18,065 nt of DNA from Litorimonas sp964435725 (GCA_964435725.1 CAYTAJ010000045.1:1-18065), one strand, 5' to 3'. Shown: positions 6,415 through 14,715, counted from the first letter of the stretch. Translations and numbers: made by a program. Notes: generated by a model not told the origin, from the sequence alone.

Positions 6415-6416
6415 TT
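6368..6416 (+). terminator. Strong intrinsic terminator, plus orientation
   Basis: A stem of about 15 bp (6368-6382 with 6394-6408, one G-U pair) closes an 11-base loop and merges into the T-rich run TTTTTTGTTTTT (6405-6416). On the minus strand the hairpin is followed only by TTTTCC, so plus-strand termination is favoured. It lies 10 bases beyond the stop of the DUF1223 gene and may work in both directions. Confidence 0.8.
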
Positions 6417-6426
6417 GGAGGGCTTA

Positions 6427-7122
6427 TTATTTCAGAACAGCTGCTGTTACGACCTTTGACGTCTCTGGCGCATGGAATAAAGCTGCAAAAGTTTCACCTT
6501 CCGGCATATCCGTTGTCAGACGGAGCGGCGTTCCATTCCAAGCTAAATCACGTATGTCGGTAACAACATTCTCGACTTTTAACGTGCGTCCGCCATTCTC
6601 GCCGCGTTTCACCTTTACTTCTTGTAGGCCGGGCTTAAAACGCACCAATGAAAGTGTATGCTTGGATGAAGTATCAGAAGCGATCGTCAGAATACCATTT
6701 TGGTAACTCAGAAAGACTTCAGGCATAGGCTTTGGGAGTGGCATAGAGATCACATCTGATTTCGAATAACGTGGGCTATGTGCTGAGCCGTTGAGAACAA
6801 TTTGTGGGGTGTAAATTGTTGCACCAAATACTTTTCCATATTGGCGCTGGCGTTCAGTAAAGACAGGATCGCCAAAAGTATCCTTCCACCCCAGATAGTC
6901 CCAATACGTCACACCATAGGATAAGACTAAGGCATCTTCTTCGCTTTGTGCTAATTTAGACACGAATTTATTCGCAGGCGGACAAGAGGAGCAGCCTTGA
7001 GAAGTAAAGAGCTCGACAACATAGGATGGCTGAACCGATGTAAGATCGTTAGCGACAGCGCCAGATTCAAAACTTGTTACTATAAAAAGACTTGTGGCGA
7101 TTGATGTCAAAAATAATTTCAT
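6427..7122 (-). CDS. DUF1223 protein, secreted thioredoxin-like fold
   Basis: This 231-residue protein has a cleavable signal peptide (MKLFLTSIATSLFIV core, probable cut after AVA at about residue 24), so it is expected in the periplasm. The DUF1223 hallmark VELFTSQGCSSCPPA places C44 and C47 as a CxxC-type pair near the start of a thioredoxin-like domain; GWKDTFGDPVFTERQRQY and YTPQIVLNG follow. The family function is not established; the motif suggests a thiol-disulfide role. ATG 7122 is preferred over the in-frame ATG at 7173 because it gives a normal signal peptide; neither has a strong ribosome site. It follows the AI-2E transporter gene by 77 bases on the same strand and may share its transcript. 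Confidence 0.88.
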   Translation of the reverse strand: MKLFLTSIATSLFIVTSFESGAVANDLTSVQPSYVVELFTSQGCSSCPPANKFVSKLAQSEEDALVLSYGVTYWDYLGWKDTFGDPVFTERQRQYGKVFGATIYTPQIVLNGSAHSPRYSKSDVISMPLPKPMPEVFLSYQNGILTIASDTSSKHTLSLVRFKPGLQEVKVKRGENGGRTLKVENVVTDIRDLAWNGTPLRLTTDMPEGETFAALFHAPETSKVVTAAVLK

Positions 7123-7199
7123 AGGCAGCTTATAGAAGGCCTGAGATGAATAAGCGATTGACGACTTCATCACAGCTGCGTGACTATTTGTCTATAACC

Positions 7200-8300
7200 C
7201 TACATGGATGGTTTTGCATTTTTCGCTTTCTTCTCTTCAGGATCTAAATCCGGTTGCCCATCGGCTGAGAGCAATACAGCCATCCATCGCGTCGTTGGGA
7301 ACTGTGCGAGTATAATCATAATAATGACAGTCAGAGGCGCTGAGAGAAAGGCCCCAACGCCGCCCCATAAGGCACCCCAAAGGGTCAAAGATAACACGAC
7401 TACAAGCGCTGAGAGGTTCATACTATCGCCCATCATTTTGGGCTGAATCGTATTACCGATGATAAATTGCGCGCCGAACAAACCGGCTGCCAGAATAATA
7501 AGGGGCGTTGCTGCCTCAAACTGTACCAGGCCAAACATGAGCGGTAGGACAATGGCTGCTAGTCCACCAATAATAGGAATGTAATTTAAGATGAAAATTA
7601 CGAGCGCCCAAAATAACGCATTTTCCAGCCCAATCGACGCCATGATGATGTAGCTCACCACGGTTTGCATCAAGCTGATGATTGTTTGAACACCTAGGTA
7701 TTTCTCAATGGAATGGCGGATACGTTCTCCGACCTTAGCCGCTTGTGCTCGACGATTGAGGTCAGGAAATAAATCATCCATTTTTTTCGGAAATGTTGAC
7801 TGCGCCGCAAAAAGAAACGCAACATAAATTGCGATCAACATCAAATTTGACAACACACCTTGAATAGAAGACGCAAAGCCAGTCAGACCCGTTTGTAACT
7901 TCTCACTGAGTTCGAAACGTTCATTTAGTGTCGCGAACGAAATATTTTCTTGCCCCGTAATATTTCCAATCCAAGCAAAAATCTCATTCAAGCGGCCTTG
8001 ATATAGGGGAGCCTGTTTTGCAACATCTGAGGCTGTATCTGCGATAATAAAACCAATCCCAACAAAAGCCGCGACGACTGTTAGCACAGCAACAGTCAAA
8101 GCCAGCCAATAAGGAAACTTGGGCGATAACCTCTCCAGCCAACGCGCGAAAGCATCAATAATAAGCCAAATGAATACGGCGAGTGCAAAAGGTGTCACTA
8201 GGTCTCTGATGACATAAAGACCCGCAATCCCAAGTACAAAGGCAATAAAGAGCAAAGACGCGTTTAACGTGCGCTCTCCGGTATTCATATTCTCTGGCAT
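7200..8300 (-). CDS. AI-2E family transporter (PerM-like permease)
   Basis: This 366-residue inner-membrane protein has hydrophobic segments at about residues 15-50, 60-90, 150-175 and a dense block from about 205 to 340, with a soluble loop between (about 90-150). The C-terminal helices carry the family features, LNYIPIIGG and a later GGVGAFLSAPLTVI. Members have been described as exporters of autoinducer-2 or as cation/proton antiporters; the substrate here is unknown. The ATG at 8300 is chosen because the GGAGAGGGAGA stretch lies just upstream (8304-8314); the earlier ATG at 8333 has none. It is divergent from the HerA-like gene, leaving 85 bases for two promoters, and is likely followed by DUF1223 in one unit. 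Confidence 0.92.
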   Translation of the reverse strand: MPENMNTGERTLNASLLFIAFVLGIAGLYVIRDLVTPFALAVFIWLIIDAFARWLERLSPKFPYWLALTVAVLTVVAAFVGIGFIIADTASDVAKQAPLYQGRLNEIFAWIGNITGQENISFATLNERFELSEKLQTGLTGFASSIQGVLSNLMLIAIYVAFLFAAQSTFPKKMDDLFPDLNRRAQAAKVGERIRHSIEKYLGVQTIISLMQTVVSYIIMASIGLENALFWALVIFILNYIPIIGGLAAIVLPLMFGLVQFEAATPLIILAAGLFGAQFIIGNTIQPKMMGDSMNLSALVVVLSLTLWGALWGGVGAFLSAPLTVIIMIILAQFPTTRWMAVLLSADGQPDLDPEEKKAKNAKPSM

Positions 8301-8385
8301 ATATTCTCCCTCTCCTTGAGACTCATATTGCATTCATCGTGACTATTTCATAACAAAAATCCACTCAAATTAAGAGGTTGTTGAA

Positions 8386-9924
8386 ATGAGCGATCATATT
8401 TTCGTCGGTACAGACTCAGAGGGTAAAAAACAAAACCTCTTATTAAAGCTTGCTAACCGTCATGGGTTAATTGCCGGGGCTACAGGTACGGGGAAAACAG
8501 TTACCTTGCAAATTCTGACAGAGGGCTTTTCCAAAGCAGGCGTGCCTGTCTTTGCCGCAGATGTTAAAGGTGATCTGTCAGGTATTTCCCAAGCTGGTTC
8601 AGAGAAACATAAACTTCATGACAAGCTCATCGCACGAGCCGAAAAAATCGGGCTGATTGGCAATGACTACGAGGCCCTCCTTGGTGAAGGCTATGTCTAT
8701 TCAGCCATGCCGACGATTTTTTGGGACCTTTATCGCACGCAAGGCCACCCGGTTCGCACGACAATATCTGAAATGGGGCCAACTCTCTTAGCGCGGTTGA
8801 TGGATTTGAATGAAACACAAGAAGGTATTTTGACAATCGCCTTTGAGCTTGCGGATGATGAGAGCATGCTCCTTCTGGACCTTAAGGACCTTCGCGCGCT
8901 CCTCAATCATCTCTCTGATAATCGTGAAGAAGTCAGCCGCGCCTATGGTAATGTCACGAGCCAATCTGTGGCGGCGATAATGCGTAGCTTACTTCGGCTT
9001 GAACGTGCTGGGGCGGAAGAGTTCTTTGGCGAACCTGCCTTAAAACTCGAAGACTTAATGAACGTTGATGATGAAGGGCGTGGTATGGTTTCGATCCTCG
9101 CCGCGGATGAACTTATCAATTCTCCTGCACTCTATTCGACATTCCTTCTTTGGTTGCTTTCCGAATTATTTGAAGAGCTCCCAGAAGTCGGTAACCCGGA
9201 TAAACCAAAAATGGTTTTCTTCTTTGATGAAGCTCACCTACTTTTTGATGAAGCGCCAAAGGCTCTGGTCGAGAAAATTGAACAAGTCGCCCGCCTTATC
9301 AGATCAAAAGGTGTCGGCATTTATTTCGTGACACAAAACCCAATGGACATTCCGGACAGCGTTTTAGGACAGCTCGGCAACCGCATCCAACATGCTTTAC
9401 GCGCTTACACGCCAAAAGAACAGAAAGCGGTGCGCGCCGCAGCAAGTTCATTCCGCGAAAACCCTTCTTTTGACACTGAAGAGGTGATTACAGATCTCGG
9501 CATTGGAGAAGCCCTTGTGAGTCTTCTGGACGCAAAAGGCGTTCCCGGGATTGTGGGGCGGACACTCATTCGTCCCCCTTCCAGTCGTCTTGGTCCGGCA
9601 ACGAAAGCAGAACGCAAAGCTATCATAGCTGATAGTCCTCTTAGTGGCGTTTACGACGAAGCAATTGATCGTGAGAGTGCTTATGAAGAGCTAGAAAAAA
9701 AGGCTGAAGCCCGCGCCAAAGAGGAAGTCGCAGAAGTGAAACGCGCGGAACGCAAAAAGGCGAAGGCAGAAAAAGCGAAAAAGTCTTCTACAAAAAGTCG
9801 GTCTACAACACGTAAAAAAGAAAGCGCTTTTGTCAAAGAAATCAAAAGAGAAGGCCGATTAATCGCACGCCGCGCTATGCGCAATGCCGTTCGCGGTATT
9901 CTTGGCAGTATGATGCGGCGCTAA
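8386..9924 (+). CDS. HerA-like helicase domain ATPase (DUF853, YjgR-like)
   Basis: This 512-residue P-loop ATPase of the HerA/FtsK group has a Walker A motif GATGTGKT at residues 31-38 and a Walker B FFFDEAH at about 280-286. An arginine-bearing segment IRSKGVGIYFVTQNP follows at about 306-320. From about residue 425 the protein becomes a Lys/Ala/Glu-rich helix, probably a coiled coil or nucleic-acid-binding tail, ending in an Arg-rich segment. Homologues such as E. coli YjgR are widely conserved and poorly characterised; a role in DNA or RNA transactions is inferred from the fold only. No nuclease partner (NurA or a defence protein) is adjacent, so this is not evidence for a HerA-based defence system. 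It heads the plus-strand gene run; AAGAGG lies 8 bases before the ATG. Confidence 0.92.
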   Translation: MSDHIFVGTDSEGKKQNLLLKLANRHGLIAGATGTGKTVTLQILTEGFSKAGVPVFAADVKGDLSGISQAGSEKHKLHDKLIARAEKIGLIGNDYEALLGEGYVYSAMPTIFWDLYRTQGHPVRTTISEMGPTLLARLMDLNETQEGILTIAFELADDESMLLLDLKDLRALLNHLSDNREEVSRAYGNVTSQSVAAIMRSLLRLERAGAEEFFGEPALKLEDLMNVDDEGRGMVSILAADELINSPALYSTFLLWLLSELFEELPEVGNPDKPKMVFFFDEAHLLFDEAPKALVEKIEQVARLIRSKGVGIYFVTQNPMDIPDSVLGQLGNRIQHALRAYTPKEQKAVRAAASSFRENPSFDTEEVITDLGIGEALVSLLDAKGVPGIVGRTLIRPPSSRLGPATKAERKAIIADSPLSGVYDEAIDRESAYEELEKKAEARAKEEVAEVKRAERKKAKAEKAKKSSTKSRSTTRKKESAFVKEIKREGRLIARRAMRNAVRGILGSMMRR

Positions 9925-9930
9925 GACACG

Positions 9931-10755
9931 ATGCGCACACGCTTCGCGCCCTCTCCAACGGGGTTGCTTCACATTGGTCATGCCCGAGCTGCTCTCGAAG
10001 CTTTTAACTATGCGAAAAAGCTAAAGGGTCACTGCTTATTGCGTATTGAAGACACGGATCACACCCGTTGCAAGCCCGAGAATACGCAAGCCATTTTTGC
10101 TGACTTAGACTGGTTAGGGTTTGACTGGCCCTTGCCCGTCCGTATTCAAAGTCAACATTATGCTGATTATGCGAAAGTCGTTTTGACCCTCATTGAACGC
10201 GGTCTGGCTTATCCCTGCGAATTGACGCGTTCAGATATAAAATCGGGTCAAACTCCAAAGCCTGCAAATTTTGATAAAGTGCGGGTCATGAATATTGTCA
10301 GCGAAGCCTCATACCATGTAGCCCCAAGCCTCCCATTCGCTATACGCTTGGATTTGAGCAAAGCATTTGACAGCTTAGACAATGATGACCTCCTATTTGA
10401 AGAGTTAGGCCCTCTTTATAAAGGTATTCACGATGTTCGAGAGAAACTAGGCAGCAAAATTGATTCCATTATTGCGCGTAAAGACATTAGCTGCAGCTAT
10501 ATGATTGCAGGGCCACATGATGATGCGAAACAAGGTATCACACATGTTGTTCGAGGAGCCGACCTCTTTGAGGAAACACCAATGCAAGTTCTGATACAAT
10601 CCTTGATGGATTGGCCACGGCCTCTCTATTACCACCACGACTTAGTTCGAAATGAGGCTGGTGAAAAACTGGCCAAACGAAATCTGGACACAACGCTTCA
10701 AAGCTTACGGCAGGCAGGCCAAACATCTGACGATATTTGGACCATGGCTTTATGA
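9931..10755 (+). CDS. gluQ: Glutamyl-Q tRNA(Asp) synthetase
   Basis: This 274-residue paralogue of the glutamyl-tRNA synthetase catalytic core attaches glutamate to queuosine at position 34 of tRNA-Asp. The class I HIGH signature is HIGH in TGLLHIGHARAA (residues about 10-21), and the KMSKS equivalent is KLAKR (about 249-253). There is no anticodon-binding domain, as expected. The zinc-binding region normally has a CxC pair; here the matching segment reads YPCELTRSD, with a single cysteine, so zinc binding is probably lost. It starts 6 bases after the HerA-like stop without a clear ribosome site, and its TGA overlaps the ATG of the next gene (ATGA), indicating translational coupling. Confidence 0.93.
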   Translation: MRTRFAPSPTGLLHIGHARAALEAFNYAKKLKGHCLLRIEDTDHTRCKPENTQAIFADLDWLGFDWPLPVRIQSQHYADYAKVVLTLIERGLAYPCELTRSDIKSGQTPKPANFDKVRVMNIVSEASYHVAPSLPFAIRLDLSKAFDSLDNDDLLFEELGPLYKGIHDVREKLGSKIDSIIARKDISCSYMIAGPHDDAKQGITHVVRGADLFEETPMQVLIQSLMDWPRPLYYHHDLVRNEAGEKLAKRNLDTTLQSLRQAGQTSDDIWTMAL

Positions 10756-11518
10756 CGTCAGCCTTCTTTTTCGACCTTTTTGATTGGATGGGCGTTTTTG
10801 TCTTTGCGCTTTCAGGCGGCCTTATCGCCATTCGTCAAAAAATGGATATTTTTGGCGTCATTGTGATTTCCATGCTCCCGGCCATTGGCGGGGGCACGTT
10901 ACGTGATATTCTTTTGGCACAACCTGTCTTTTGGTTAGACGATCAAATCAGCTTGTTGATTGCAGCCGGAGCAGGCATGGCTGCTTTTCTTGCGCCTCGC
11001 TTTTGGACAAAATTTCGAGCCCTAAGATGGCTAGATTCTGCCGGGCTGGCGCTTTTTGCTGTCGTCGGGGCCTCCAAAGCCTATTCATTGGATTACAATT
11101 TGTTGATTTGCGCCATTATGGGTATGATTACAGCCACGGCAGGTGGGCTTCTTCGGGATGTTGTCTGCAATGAAACACCCATGCTTTTAAAGGCCGATAT
11201 TTACGCCACGGCGGCTTTCGCCGGTGCCGCCGTATATTTTGTGTCCAAGCAACAAGGCTTTTCAGAACTTATCAGCTTGTCTTTAGGGGCAGGTCTTGTC
11301 TTCACCTTACGCGCCGTGACTATCCTTTATAANNNNNNNNNNNNNNNNNNNNNNNNNNNNNNNNNNNNNNNNNNNNNNNNNNNNNNNNNNNNNNNNNNNN
11401 NNNNNNNNNNNNNNNNNNNNNNNNNNNNNNNNTGTCTTTAGGGGCAGGTCTTGTCTTCACCTTACGCGCCGTGACTATCCTTTATAAACTTAATCTGCCG
11501 ACTAGTAAGGGCGAGTAA
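10752..11518 (+). CDS. TRIC/UPF0126 family cation channel, split by a false scaffold gap
   Basis: This membrane protein has six to seven hydrophobic helices and the twice-repeated family motif GGGTLRD (about 43-49) and GGLLRDV (about 129-135), typical of UPF0126/TRIC monovalent cation channels (YicG/YadS-like). The reading frame is interrupted by 100 N at 11333-11432. The 55 bases before the gap (11278-11332) are repeated exactly after it (11433-11487). Removing the gap and one copy gives one intact 203-residue frame ending in KLNLPTSKGE at TAA 11516-11518, the usual length for the family. The ATG at 10752 overlaps the gluQ stop; an in-frame TTG lies 15 bases earlier. The next gene starts 19 bases on. 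Confidence 0.92.
11278..11332 (+). repeat. First copy of a 55-base overlap flanking the scaffold gap
   Basis: The 55 bases starting TGTCTTTAGGGG and ending CTTTATAA are identical to 11433-11487. It is best explained as the overlapping ends of two contigs of a k-mer assembly that were scaffolded rather than merged, not as a biological repeat. Confidence 0.95.
11333..11432. other. Assembly gap (100 N), probably artificial
   Basis: Exactly 100 N, the conventional filler for a gap of unknown size. The flanks overlap by 55 identical bases, and joining them restores the channel gene in frame, so the true sequence here is probably 155 bases shorter with nothing missing. Confidence 0.97.
11433..11487 (+). 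repeat. Second copy of the 55-base contig overlap
   Basis: Identical to 11278-11332. After it the channel gene continues in frame to its stop at 11518. Confidence 0.95.
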
Positions 11519-11537
11519 GCCCAGATATAGATAAATT

Positions 11538-12587
11538 ATGGTCGCCTCTACCTCTGCATTTGTGAAAGATATTTGGTATTTTGCCGGACTTTCGACTGAC
11601 GTGAAATCAGGTGATATGGTGAGACGAGAAATTGCCGGCATCCCTATCACACTTGGACGAGATGAAAGCGGAAAGATATTTGCCCTCAGCGACATTTGTC
11701 CACATCGCGCCGCCCCTTTGTCAGCAGGCTGTTTGAAATCCGACACAGTTGAATGCCCTTATCATGGATGGCGTTTTGGTATTGACGATGGCGAATGCAA
11801 AGAGATACCCGCCCTCACCTCTGATCAAGATATGGCCGTTGAAAAAATATCTGTCCGCACATTCCCTGTACGCGAGGAAGGACACCTTATCTGGGTTTTC
11901 ATTTCAGAAGACAAAAAATTCAAAGGCACGCCGGATATAGACCCACCTGCTTTTCCTTTTGCCAATCGTAAAGCAGTCTTGGAAGATTCCCTCATTTTAA
12001 ATTGTCATGTCGATCATGCCGTTATTGGGTTGATGGACCCAGCCCATGGTCCTTATGTTCATCGACAATGGTGGTGGCGCTCTGAACGCTCTATGCACGA
12101 AAAGTCAAAAGACTTTGCCCCGCGTGAACGCGGTTTTGCTATGGTGGCTCACAGCCCCTCGTCTAATAGTTTTGCTTACAAACTCTTAGGCGGAAAACCT
12201 GTCACCGAAATTAGTTTTCGACTCCCCGGTATTCGTACTGAAGAGATTAAAATCGGGAAACGTACGGTGTTATCGTTTACAGCCGTCACACCTATTAATG
12301 AAACTCAGACCGAAATCCGGCAAATATTTTTCACGGATCATAGAGTTTTCAAACTCCTTATACCTTTCATACGCTTAGGGGCGCGTGCCTTTTTAAGACA
12401 AGACGCGCGTATGGTGGACCTTCAACAAATGGGCCTTAAACACAATCCAAGTCTTATGCTGGTTGAGGATGCGGACACACAAGCTAAATGGTATTTTGCT
12501 TTAAAAAAAGCTTGGGCAAAGTCTCGCAAATCAGGTGAAGGTTTTGTCAATCCGGTGAAAGCCAAAACTCTTAAATGGCGGAGCTGA
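11538..12587 (+). CDS. Rieske non-heme iron oxygenase, alpha-subunit type
   Basis: This 349-residue protein has an N-terminal Rieske [2Fe-2S] domain with ligands C54 and H56 (CPHRAAPL) and C73 and H76 (CPYHGW). The catalytic domain has the mononuclear iron motif in DPAHGPYVH (H170 and H175), and the distal acidic ligand is probably in FLRQDARMVDLQ. This layout fits single-subunit oxygenases of the VanA/PaO/aromatic-ring-demethylase type, which take electrons from a separate reductase; no reductase or ferredoxin gene is nearby. The substrate is unknown. The start has no clear ribosome site. The last codons contain the ribosome site of the next gene, and TGATG overlap couples the two. Confidence 0.9.
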   Translation: MVASTSAFVKDIWYFAGLSTDVKSGDMVRREIAGIPITLGRDESGKIFALSDICPHRAAPLSAGCLKSDTVECPYHGWRFGIDDGECKEIPALTSDQDMAVEKISVRTFPVREEGHLIWVFISEDKKFKGTPDIDPPAFPFANRKAVLEDSLILNCHVDHAVIGLMDPAHGPYVHRQWWWRSERSMHEKSKDFAPRERGFAMVAHSPSSNSFAYKLLGGKPVTEISFRLPGIRTEEIKIGKRTVLSFTAVTPINETQTEIRQIFFTDHRVFKLLIPFIRLGARAFLRQDARMVDLQQMGLKHNPSLMLVEDADTQAKWYFALKKAWAKSRKSGEGFVNPVKAKTLKWRS

Positions 12588-13750
12588 TGAAAACCTTTTT
12601 TAAATATGTCGGCGTTCTGGTTCTGTCGCTCATTGCTTCTGCCGCAATTTATGTCTTCGTCATTCTCGTGCCGGGAGTCGATAAAGACCTGAACCGTGTT
12701 TTATCCCATGGTGACTATCCTGTTTCCGAACGGGCCAAGGCCATACATAAAGACTTACTCATTGCTGATCTTCATGCCGACAATCTTTTATGGCGGCGTA
12801 ATCCAGAAAGACGCAATGATTATGGACAGGTTGACTTCCCTCGTTTACGCGAAGGCGGTGTCAATATTCAGGTTTTCTCCGCCGTCACAAAATCACCACG
12901 CGGACTTAATTTTGATGGCAATGACGCTGATGCCCCAGATGATATTACGCTTCTTGCCAAAGCCCAACTTTGGCCGCCGCGGACTTGGAATTCAATTTAT
13001 GAACGCGCCGCTTTTCAAGCGCAGCGTCTGCACAAATTAGCCGCCAGAGAGCAAAACAACCTTATTATTGCTAAATCAAAAAGTGATTTGGAACAGCCTG
13101 ACGACACGCTTATTGGCCTCTTACTCACCGAAGGGTCTCATCCACTCGAAGGCGACATTAAAAACGTTCAGCGCTTATATGACGAAGGCTATCGCGCCAT
13201 GGGATTGCAGCATTTCTTTGATAATGAATTAGGCGGTTCCATGCACGGGCGCAGCCAAGCCGGTCTTACGGAATTTGGCAAAGGCGCTGTCCGAGAGATG
13301 GAACGCATAGGCATATTAATTGATGTCGCGCATTCTTCGGTTGCAACCGTCAAAGACACTTTGGCCATTACGCAACGCCCCATTTTTATCTCACACGGAG
13401 GAACAATCAGTCATTGTCCGCGCACGACAAATCGTAACTTGCCAGACGACATATTGATTGAGATTGCTAATCGTGGCGGCATAATCGGCATTGGTTATTT
13501 CCAAGGTGTTATCTGTGACATCACCCCGAAAGGCGTTGCCGCCGCCATTATTCACGCTGTAAATTTGCTGGGGCCTGACGCCGTTGCACTTGGCTCTGAT
13601 TTTGATGGCTCTGTCACAACAGCTTTTGATACCTCAGAACTCGCCGCTCTTACTCATGAATTATTAGCGCAAGGCATGAATGAGACGACCCTACGCAAAG
13701 TTATGGGCGAAAATGCCAAACGCTATTTTGCAACCTATCTACCGGATTAA
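12587..13750 (+). CDS. Membrane-anchored M19 dipeptidase
   Basis: This 387-residue zinc dipeptidase is of the renal dipeptidase family. An N-terminal hydrophobic helix (about 6-28) anchors it, with the catalytic domain likely on the periplasmic side. Zinc-site motifs are in order: DLHAD (H63, D65), a glutamate in LLTEGSHPLEGD, histidines in DVAHSS and ISHGG, and the aspartate in LGSDFDGS. The enzyme should cleave dipeptides, possibly including D-residue or beta-lactam-like substrates. The ATG at 12587 is chosen because it shares bases with the TGA of the Rieske gene (TGATG) and has GGAG 5 bases upstream; an in-frame ATG at 12575 would add four residues. The M28 peptidase gene follows after 3 bases. 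Confidence 0.93.
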   Translation: MKTFFKYVGVLVLSLIASAAIYVFVILVPGVDKDLNRVLSHGDYPVSERAKAIHKDLLIADLHADNLLWRRNPERRNDYGQVDFPRLREGGVNIQVFSAVTKSPRGLNFDGNDADAPDDITLLAKAQLWPPRTWNSIYERAAFQAQRLHKLAAREQNNLIIAKSKSDLEQPDDTLIGLLLTEGSHPLEGDIKNVQRLYDEGYRAMGLQHFFDNELGGSMHGRSQAGLTEFGKGAVREMERIGILIDVAHSSVATVKDTLAITQRPIFISHGGTISHCPRTTNRNLPDDILIEIANRGGIIGIGYFQGVICDITPKGVAAAIIHAVNLLGPDAVALGSDFDGSVTTAFDTSELAALTHELLAQGMNETTLRKVMGENAKRYFATYLPD

Positions 13751-13753
13751 AAT

Positions 13754-14713
13754 ATGAAATACTCACTTGTCTCTTTAACAAGTTCAATGGCCCTTCTGAT
13801 ATTGGCAGCATGTTCACTTGCCGTTGCACCTGATGCGCAAATGGATACAGCGATGGATGTTTTTGAGACTCTCACAGCCGATGACATGCAAGGCCGCGCC
13901 ACAGGTACGCCCGGTGGTGACAAAGCGCGCGAATATCTGAAAGCTGAAATTAAAAAGCTGGATGTATTCGATAAAACAACAGCTCAAGTTTTTGCCTTTA
14001 TCCCGCGTACGCGCGAAGGTGAAACAGCAACAGAGCTAGAAGGCACGAACCTCATTGGATTATTTGACACAGATGATGGAGATACCGGACCCTTGCTTGT
14101 CATTACGGCGCATTATGATCACCTCGGTATGCGCGATGATGGAGAGATTTATAATGGCGCCGATGATAATGCTTCCGGCAGCGCAGCGCTCTTCGCGATT
14201 GCACAAAGTTTTTCGGACAGCCCGCCAGAACATGATGTGATGTTAGCCTGGCTAGATGCCGAAGAACGCGGCTTGCAAGGCGCGCGCGCCCTTGTCGCTG
14301 AAAACCGTTTTAATGGACGTCCCGTCTTTAATCTCAATCTTGATATGGTCAGCCAAAACCAATCTGAAATTTATTATTCAGGTACATATCATTATCCGGA
14401 TGCTAAACCCTTCATTCAAAAAGCCGCGAAAGGCACAGGCCTAAAAGTAATCTTTGGAAATGATAGTCCCGCAGATGGCCCCAATGATTGGACGACACAA
14501 TCCGATCACGGTATCTTTCATGCCGTCGGGATTCCCTTTGGTTACTTCGGCGTAGCCGACCATCCCTATTATCACCGCCCAACGGATACGTATGAGACTA
14601 TCCCACAAGGCTTTTATGAAAAATCTGTGCAGACACTTATTAACGCGGCGCATGTTTTAGATGAAAATCTTGACGCTTTAGCAAAACCGGCAGAAAGCAG
14701 GCCATCAAACTAA
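13754..14713 (+). CDS. M28 family zinc aminopeptidase, lipoprotein
   Basis: This 319-residue secreted peptidase has a lipoprotein signal peptide with lipobox LAAC (C20). The M28 co-catalytic two-zinc site is complete: H120 and D122 in AHYDHLG, D137 in GADDNASG, E170/E171 in DAEERG, D197 in NLDMVSQ and H274 in HPYYHRPTDT. It probably releases amino acids from the N-termini of peptides at the cell envelope. It begins 3 bases after the dipeptidase stop, so the two form a peptide-degrading pair at the end of the plus-strand run. Its stop lies 2 bases from the convergent TPR gene; an inverted repeat CCATCAA/TTGATGG (14702-14708/14732-14738) spans both stops. Confidence 0.93.
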   Translation: MKYSLVSLTSSMALLILAACSLAVAPDAQMDTAMDVFETLTADDMQGRATGTPGGDKAREYLKAEIKKLDVFDKTTAQVFAFIPRTREGETATELEGTNLIGLFDTDDGDTGPLLVITAHYDHLGMRDDGEIYNGADDNASGSAALFAIAQSFSDSPPEHDVMLAWLDAEERGLQGARALVAENRFNGRPVFNLNLDMVSQNQSEIYYSGTYHYPDAKPFIQKAAKGTGLKVIFGNDSPADGPNDWTTQSDHGIFHAVGIPFGYFGVADHPYYHRPTDTYETIPQGFYEKSVQTLINAAHVLDENLDALAKPAESRPSN

Positions 14714-14715
14714 TT

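Noticed and set aside
6193..6459. An 88-codon plus-strand frame, and frames at 6347-6706 and 6354-6563, across the small-RNA candidate
   Set aside because: They run through the terminator hairpin and into the antisense of the DUF1223 gene, with no ribosome site or domain.
8386..9924. HerA-like ATPase as part of an anti-phage system
   Set aside because: No NurA, SIR2, DUF4297 or other effector is adjacent, and the protein looks like the widely conserved DUF853/YjgR type next to a housekeeping tRNA enzyme.
10737..10751. TTG start giving five extra residues to the TRIC channel
   Set aside because: The ATG at 10752 overlapping the gluQ stop is the normal coupled start and begins directly before the first membrane helix.
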